Below the pieces are notes generated by a model that worked only from the letters and a program-made list of their open reading frames with translations, ran no database searches and was not told where the DNA came from. A stretch of DNA of 64,000 nucleotides, from the NCBI RefSeq assembly GCF_040802235.1, contig NC_133167.1, positions 94,536,001-94,600,000 on the forward strand. The letters run 5' to 3'. Position 1 is the stretch's first letter, and each line of letters begins with the position of its first letter. A program made the translations under genes and the position numbers. Source of the stretch: Manis javanica (Eukaryota; Chordata; Mammalia; Pholidota; Manidae). Of the stretch, positions 57,094-64,000 are shown piece after piece.

Positions 57094-57290
57094 TCACCTC
57101 GGGATATGTTCTTCCTCTTCACTCATAGAAGCCATTGGATGACGTCCAAGAGCAAAGGCGACGTGATAGAAATCATGAAATGCAACTAGTATGCTTCGTT
57201 TTCTAACGTGGTTCAATAGAATTGCCAATCCAGCCCAATATGTTAAACCCATAATGTAGGTTGTTTTGTAAAGAAAAGAAAAGCAGATCA
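57094..57290 (-). other. Coding-like fragment of unknown family (hydrophobic segment plus acidic tail)
   Basis: The minus strand reads a 65-residue frame with one clear hydrophobic segment (TYIMGLTYWAGLAILL), a basic stretch (HVRKR), FHDFYHVAFALG and a Glu-rich end. Composition is more protein-like than most chance frames here. It has no ATG at its left end: the frame opens with TTG just after an in-frame TAG. An AATAAA on the same strand (56722-56727) lies about 370 bases past the stop. It could be the end of a processed pseudogene or terminal exon, or chance. I do not recognise the family. Confidence 0.2.
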
Positions 57291-57294
57291 ACTT

Positions 57295-59180
57295 CTACTG
57301 TAATTGAATTTTGTAAATATACACCTTGGTTTCACCCAGAGCAGGAAAGGTTGTTCATATTCATCTGTTTTCATAACTACAGGGAAGTTTTCAGGGTGGT
57401 GTTTATCCACGAGCAAAGGCTAGCAATGTCAGGAAGATGTTTGGGATCCCCATATGGGATCCCCCACTCAGCTTAAAGGTCAATTTACAAAAGAGGTTTG
57501 TTGCATCTTAGAGAGAGTGAACCACACATTCGTCACATACACCTGCCAAAATCAGCTGCGCTAGAGGAATGACAAGTTGTGATTTTGAAAAATGAACTAC
57601 TGTGACTTCCATTTCCAGGAATGGCCAAGTTGGTTGTTCATGCTAAATGTCCTACTGGAAACAACTAAAATCTTTGGGTAAAACACATTTTAAATACCTC
57701 CTCTGAAGAAACAAAGACCTGACAAGATTGAATGGCATTATCATATGAAATTGAAGGGAAAATCATAATTCAGAGGTAGATAAGCAAAGAAGCTAGTTTT
57801 CCCAAAGAACATTTACTGATTTAGGCAAATCTGTGCTTTTGCTTTGTTTTTATGAATTGCAGACCTCTATCGCTTCTCACTTTGTTTCCCTCTATCTTCC
57901 CCTTGTTTTCACTGTTCTAGGTCAACTGGTCTTGAATATTTTGTGATTGTACTGGTAATCACTATGCCACAAAAGGACTTATCAACCATTTCCCATTGTA
58001 TTTATATCATTACAGCATAAAGATAGGGTAATCACACTAGGAATCAGCTCTGTCCAGGAAAAAATCCACCAAATAATAAAACAGAGGTCTTCAGGATACG
58101 AAAATAAATGCTCAGCATTAGTGGCTGAGCTTCCTGGCATAGATATTTGGTTTAGACTGTGGAGTGAAGAATGTTAATCATATATTACTATTTCTCTCAT
58201 TTCCCCTTTGCTTTTGTGTTCCATAATGGCTTTCACAACAAAGTGGGGATTTGTCAACATAAGCTGATCAAAATTTATCCTAGAGAATATTATGAGTCCT
58301 AATCTAGTTATTATTAATTAATTTTGTTTATTCATACCCAAAGACAAAAGGAAAACATGTTTCTCAATTTTCATAATGGTCTGTCAAGCGTATGCTGTTA
58401 CGTGAGCACTCATTGCCCTAGTAGATGCTAAAGGCTGACAGATACTTTCTGCCATCAGGAATTGTCCTCAGCCAAAGAAAGCTGCTTCCTCCACGTTCAT
58501 GTCCTTTTCCTCAGGATTGTCCACATGCAAGTATGCAGTAGGTACAAAATCCCTGCCATCATCTGAGGGTTCACCCAAATCCAAGTTTCCCCATAGAATC
58601 TACTGAAGCCTCTGTTGTAACTACAGCATAGTTCAGATTTTTCCTTTGCCTTATCCTGCTATGACTGCTTTCTGACATAGGCTACTCTTGAATGCCCTTC
58701 CTAATTTACTTGCAGACAGATCTCATCTTAGACTCTCTTTGCAGAGAAGCAGTTATCTAAGATAGTTGGTATCAGAAGTTGCGCTAGCAAGAAGGCATAA
58801 AATGGGGTTTGGTAAAATGGATCACCCGTTGGTTAGATGGCAATAAAGACTTGATCTCTGGTCTTCCCCTGGCGTTCTTTAGTGCACAGCTGTTAACGTT
58901 TTCACTAGTTAACTGAATGAAATGTAGTTGCTCTCATTTGTTTGAGAAGTATAAGGGGAGAAGTAATTCTTAAGAGTGAGCAACCAGATGGCTGTTGCTG
59001 GGTAAAATCCATGCATTGGAGAAAGACAATGAAAAGCTGAGTATGATTAATCAATTTTAAGCAAAGTATGAAAGTCAGAGGGCCTTTTGGCAGTGCATAA
59101 AGAGAACCTGATCTTTTTCAGTCAGAGGACAGAAATAGTTGAGGATCAGGCCCCAAATCTGATTTTGAAAGAAACTGATT
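57295..59180. other. Unclassified DNA; right part possibly old retroviral sequence
   Basis: No gene. The part 58560-59180 and the DNA to the right of the L1 at 60240 may once have been one continuous element split by that L1; this is a suggestion from texture only. Confidence 0.3.
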
Positions 59181-59184
59181 TTTA

Positions 59185-60240
59185 GAAAATATTTATTAAT
59201 TTTGTTGATGTATTTTGTTATTGAATATAGTTTATATACAATATTATATTGATTTCAAGTATACAACATAGTGATTCCACAGTTATATAGTTATTAAATC
59301 CTCCCCCCAAGTAGTATGGTAACTATCTGCCCACATAGGTGTTACAGAACTTTTGGCTATATTCTCTATGCTGTACCTTCATTCCCATGAATAATTTACA
59401 TTGTGATTGAGATTTTGTGCCTCTTCATCCCCTTCACCTATTTCACACACACACCCAAATCCCTCCCCCATAGTAACCACCAGACACTTAGTGTTTATGA
59501 CTCTGTTGCTGTTTTGTTCATTTTGTTTTGTTTTTAGATTCCACTATAAATGAAGTCATAAGATAGTCTTTCACTGGCTTATGTCATGTAGCATACTAAG
59601 TCCATTCACATTCAAATGGCAGGATTTCTTTCTTTTTATGGCTGAACAATATTCCATTGTGTGTATGTACCACATCTTCTTTATCTGTTCATCTATTGGT
59701 GGACACTTTGGTTGCTTCCATATCTTGGCTATTGTAAATAATGCAGCAGTAAACATAGGGGTGCATATATCTTTTTGAATCAGAGATTTTGTTTTCTTGG
59801 GGTAAATTCCTGGAATTACTGGGTCAAGTAGAATTTCAATTTTTAGTTTCTTGAGGAACCTCCATACTGCCTTCCCACCAACAGTGTACAAGGGTTCCCT
59901 TTTCTCTTCATCCTTGACAACACTTATTTCTTATCTTTTGGATAGTGTCCATTCTGACTGGTGTGAGGTGACATCTCACTGTGGTTTTGATTTGCATTTC
60001 CCTGATGACCTGCAGTGTAGAGCATCTTTTCATGTCTGTTGGCCATCAGTATGTCTTTGGAAAAATATCTGTTCAGGTCCTCTACCCATTTTTTAATTGG
60101 GTCATTTTTTTTTTGGTGTTAGGTGTAGAGTCCTTTATATATTTTGACATTAACCCCTTATCAGATATATCATTTACGAATATGTTCTCCCATCCTGTTG
60201 CTTTCTTTTTTGTTTGTTGATGATGTGCTTTAATTTTCAA
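59185..60240 (-). mobile_element. LINE-1 (L1MA-type) 3' UTR and ORF2 C-terminal part, antisense
   Basis: The minus-strand frame 59891-59571 still reads 106 codons of the ORF2 C-terminus, including LLDPVIPGIYPKKTKSLIQK, FTAALFTIAKIWKQPKCP and MWYIHTMEYCSAIKR, in family order. To the left is the 3' UTR ('caatattatattgatttcaa', 'gactctgttgctgttttgtt'); to the right ORF2 continues to 'gttgatgatgtgctttaatt' near 60235. It is the best-kept L1 coding piece in the window but 5'-truncated and inactive. Confidence 0.9.
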
Positions 60241-60244
60241 CCCC

Positions 60245-62155
60245 AGAAAGTGTCTGTAATGCCAAAGTTAGGCCTTAATTTGGATGGAATTGGAAACTGA
60301 AATTTGGGATTGGGATATGTGGGTCAATGCAGTTGAGATACTTGAAACCTCAGAGCACTGAGCCTGCAGAATGGCACCTTTTTCATGCTAAAATAAAGCT
60401 CCCCCATTGCTTTAAAACAATGCACAAGCCTCTACTGAAAAACATTGTGTCCTACTTTTAGCTTTCTTCCTGGTCAGCTGAATGATAATTAAAGCCAATC
60501 ACAGCATAAACCAGTTGAGGAAGTCCTAGTTGGATTGGCTAGGGGAGGAGAAGAGCTGTGTACTAGAAAAGTTATAGGACCTCGCTAATGCATCAGCACG
60601 GACGAGAAGACCAATGTATGGTATTGGAACATGAGGATGCTAGGTCAGGCGTGATTTGATAAAGTTGGGCAGACAATTTAAGAGTTGCTGCATGATTGCA
60701 AACATTCAAGGATGCAAAATAAATCACAGTTAGGAATATTAAGGCTGCTGCTCCGAAAAAGCCAGAATCCACTGCTCGATTTCTGGGCTTGAACCAGTTC
60801 TCAGACCCAGAATCACTGCCATCAGGAAGGACCCTGCAACACCACAGCAGATGTATGTAAAATGATTCTCCAAGTAAATCCCCAAAGGAAATACAGCATT
60901 TCCTTGGGCAGCTATGGCTAGGAAAGGGAATACCCATCCATTTCAAAGCCCTTTAGATATAGAGTCTGAAGTGTTATCTGGGGGTTTCAAAGCATTATCA
61001 TAGCACCTTTGTTAAAGAAGACAGGAATTACGGGAACCAGATAATAAATAGAATCCTGGTGAAGTCTGGTTCACAGTGGGTCTTTGTGTTCATGCACCCA
61101 TGAAGTGGACATTTCTTTGATTCAGATGTATGATTGGAATGGACATCATAACCGCTCTTTGGCTGTGTGTTAAGAGCTGTTGCAGCAGTGTAGTCAGTCT
61201 GGCCACATCAGTGAACCAAAACCAGTATTGCATCCCCAGCAGAATGGCCGTGTTCTTCTCTTTAATGATCCAAATGATGTGGGATGATGGTTCTCATCAT
61301 ATCCTCACTTAATTCTCCAGTCTGGATCCTGGGTTCTGGGTGATGATGGTGGACTAGTGCCAACCTAAGTATCAGCCCCATTTGCACTTGTGGTGACAGA
61401 TGTGGTAACATCTTTCCTAGACTGGGTAGCAATGCCTATGGTGTGTGACCAAAAACCTGGCGGAGTTTTGATTCCTGCCAGGAAGGAGTATTTGAAGAGT
61501 TTTTCGTACTGTGACAACATAATATATTTATGGTCTTGCTCAGAGAACTACGTTGGTTCTCCTCTTTCTCAGAATTATAGTCTGAAAGGAGATGGCTCAA
61601 CTATATACTCTGCAGTATCACATTACACCAATTTATCAATGATATTCCATTAATTCTGGATCTGCAAGAAGTAAAAGTATGCTGGCGGTCTTCTGAAGAT
61701 ACATCCATTCCAGAGGTTGGCTTTAAGCCCTATGATACTTTGGGTTCTGCCCACATCAGTGTATCCCTTGATGGGCCATGCAGAGTACAACTCTCCTATT
61801 CAGACCTGTTTTCCATACTGCCTTACAGTTGTTCCAAGTGCATTCCCCAGTAACATTCCTGCATGAAATCTGTGTCTCAGAATCTGTTTCCTTAAGAGAA
61901 AACCCCAAACACTTAAATGTTTGTAAATGGTGTTTGCTCTCAATATACTTCAGAGGTCTAAATGTGAAATCTCTGAGATACCAGAATTTCCCCATCATTG
62001 TTCATAATGAAACAACACAACCAGCATAGCTGTGTTGATGACCTGTTTGTGATTATAATGTTCCCAGCATCTAAAGTGATACAATTGATTTTAGAAGTTA
62101 GATATTTGGCTAACATTTCAGAGCCAGTTAAGATGAGGACAATCAACATTCTATT
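60245..62155 (-). repeat. Candidate old retroviral or LTR-type repeat, family not recognised
   Basis: The stretch reads like transposon-derived DNA: balanced composition, multiple medium frames on both strands, and tracts such as 'ttctggatctgcaagaagta' and 'cagaatctgtttccttaaga' that resemble mammalian endogenous-retrovirus internal or LTR sequence. A minus-strand frame of 117 codons (60946-60593) contains a hydrophobic run (GFFGAAALIFLTVIYFASLN) after SENWFKPRNRAVDS. No protein family could be named, and the repeat identity needs a search. Confidence 0.25.
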
Positions 62156-62159
62156 GCAA

Positions 62160-63300
62160 ATTACAGAGTAAATTCAACTAACAGAACTATGGTTTTAGAG
62201 AACAAGAGGTTATTTTATTCTGGTCAGAAAAAAATGCATGTGTTTTCTTATTGGAATAAATGCATATGCATTGAGAAAATGCTACAGTACATTCAGATGA
62301 CTGAAAATCCAACTATAATGTGATTAGTCATTAAAAATAAGTCTGAAATACATATGATGGACTGGACCTATAATCATGGATTAGGAACACACTAGGATAT
62401 GAGCATCTGTGATGATGGTAAGATGTGGCTTAACATTGTTAATAAAATGCAAAAGAGGCTTATCTCACCAAGAGTCTGGACAAGTATCAAAGAACATGTA
62501 CTAGGAAAGAGTTGAAAAGAGGGTCAAAGTAGAATTAAATTATTCACCTCCTACAGATTTAATTCTGAGAACAGGCGGTGCTGAAAATCACCCAAGGAAG
62601 ACTGTGGAACAAGAGGCTCTGTCTTCCTTTTGTTAAGACGACGGTAAAATAAAAGTTAAATACAGTGTGTTTCCCCACTTCTCCTCAACTATGAATAAAA
62701 GAAGAGTAGACAAAAGCCTTGCACAAAAAAGAAATTTTCTGAGCACCTAAATGTATTACAGCTGGTATCCTCTGAAAGATCTCACTATGAACTATTGAGA
62801 AATCTGTAGTTAAATAAAGGAGTTTGCTTAGTTGATTAATCAATTTGAAGCAAGCTCCCTACTGAGGTTAAATTGAACTATGCTCTATTTTATTACACAA
62901 TTTTAAGATTATTGTGAGTTCTTTCAGAAAAGAAATGAAGACTCCATTGATTTAGCAAGGCTATCTCAGGCATCTACAATTTAATCTTATTTTGTTCTTT
63001 GCATTCAAAATATATTTTATGATACAACAAATTACATAATTTAAAATATCTAATGGATATGATCTATTCATTAATGCAAATTAGTGGAACACATATTGAA
63101 GCACAACACTGAAATTTGCCCTTGTGGCGCTTCTGCTGAGCCTTACCTGTGTAGCTAATGTCCTCTCCAGCCCCTGACAAGCCTACTATGCCTTTCTCCC
63201 CAGAGGTAATGCTTAGGTTAAATTTTGTGTCCTCTGTTATTTTGCTTTACTTTGTGATTTCCCTCAAATGGATATATCCTTAAATAAAACATTATGCTTT
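62160..63300. other. Unclassified AT-rich DNA, no gene seen
   Basis: No frame of note and no repeat recognised. Confidence 0.5.
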
Positions 63301-63304
63301 TTAT

Positions 63305-64000
63305 TTTAGTTTATTCTTTTTATTTTTTTACTTTTTTGAGAGGGCATCTCTCATATTTATTGATCAAATGGTTGTTAACAACAATAAAATTCTGTATGGG
63401 GGAGTCAATGCTCAATGCACAATCATTAATCCATCTCAAGCCTAGTTCTCGTCAGTCTCCAATCTTCTGAAGCATAACGAACAAGTTCTTACATGGTGAA
63501 CGAATTCTTACATAGTGAATAAGTTCTTACATGGTGAACAGTACAAGGGCATTCATCACAGAAACTTTCAGTTTTGATCACGCATTATGAACTATAAACA
63601 ATCAGGTCAAATATGAATATTCATTTGATTTTTATACTTGATTTATATGTGGATCCCACATTTCTCCCTTTATTATTATTATTTTTTTTATTTTTAATAA
63701 AATGCTGAAGTGGTAGGTAGATGCAAGATAAAGGTAGAAAACATAGTTTAGTGTTGTAAGAGAGCAAATGTAGATGATCATGTGTGTGCCTGTAGACTAT
63801 GTGCTAATCCAAGCTAGACAAGGGCATTAAAACATCCACGGATGCAGATTTCTCTCAAAACAGAGGGGGTGAGGTTCTAAGCCCCACCACTGTTGATCCT
63901 CAATTTCTCACCTGATGGCCCCCCTGCGACTGTGCCTGTCTTAGGCTGTTCCTCCCTTGAGGAATCTTACCCGTCTCTGGCTAACCAGTCATCTTCCAGG
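63305..64000 (-). mobile_element. Young, lineage-specific LINE-1-like 3' end, cut by window edge
   Basis: A T-rich start (63300-63338, that is a poly(A) tail on the minus strand) is followed by 'gagagggcatctctcatatt' and 'aaatggttgttaacaacaat', with clean low-divergence sequence to the right edge. I recall this sequence as abundant in pangolin (Manis) data and interpret it as a lineage-specific L1 3' region, without coding sequence in the part shown. It holds a 3 x 19 bp tandem repeat. It appears younger than every other element here. Confidence 0.5.
63482..63538. repeat. 3 x 19-bp tandem repeat inside the young L1-like element
   Basis: CAAGTTCTTACATGGTGAA, CGAATTCTTACATAGTGAA and TAAGTTCTTACATGGTGAA follow one another without spacer (63482, 63501, 63520), differing at one to four positions. 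Short tandem repeats of this kind are common in mammalian L1 3' UTRs. Confidence 0.85.

Noticed and set aside
1-64000. CRISPR arrays, bacterial operons, tRNA or rRNA genes
   Set aside because: Mammalian repeats run throughout, and no regularly spaced direct repeats, tRNA cloverleaf or rRNA sequence were seen.

Overview
This window looks like nuclear DNA of a placental mammal: AT-rich and intergenic or deeply intronic. I find no intact protein-coding gene, no rRNA or tRNA gene and no CRISPR array. The longest open frame is only 129 codons, and none of the frames over about 100 codons matches a cellular gene I recognise. What can be identified is a layered record of transposable elements: LINE-1 pieces of several ages, LINE-2, MIR, ERVL-MaLR LTRs (MLT1 type), one MER2 DNA transposon and a decayed retroviral pol. 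Repeat names come from reading the sequence by eye; a RepeatMasker run would refine subfamilies and edges.

Organism. MLT1, MER2, MIR and L2 together place it in a placental mammal. No Alu, B1/B2, CAN, Bov-tA, ERE or other lineage SINE was seen in 64 kb. The least decayed repeat (63305 to the right edge) has a LINE-1-like 3' end that I associate from memory with pangolins (Manis). Treat pangolin as a working guess only.

Layout. 1-3.5 kb: an old L1 end, a MER5A-like piece, an L1 3' end. 3.57-5.98 kb: an almost complete ERVL-MaLR provirus on the minus strand (LTR-internal-LTR) carrying a MER2 insertion that is now CpG-island-like. 6.8-14 kb: L1 and MLT1-like pieces among unique AT-rich DNA. 16.6-18.75 kb: an old L1 on the plus strand interrupted by a CATTC-type microsatellite. 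18.8-29.6 kb: mostly unique DNA with a MIR. 29.65-37.1 kb: L1 pieces, MIRs, an MLT1 LTR and a strong CTCF-like motif. 39-43.4 kb: small tandem repeats and MIRs. 44.7-45.2 kb: a retroviral reverse-transcriptase fossil. 48.1-49.7 kb: AT-rich repeat, L1 and a good L2. 51.6-54.1 kb: an L1 3' end, then a CpG-rich L1 5' region split by an MLT1 LTR. 54.1-63.3 kb: largely unclassified, with one L1 insertion. 63.3-64 kb: the young L1-like element.

No new multi-gene system was found. The items most worth a second look are the MER2-derived CpG island, the CTCF-like site at 31113, the satellite-like block inside L1, a 71-bp tandem duplication, and two unexplained hydrophobic reading frames on the minus strand near 57.1 and 60.8 kb.
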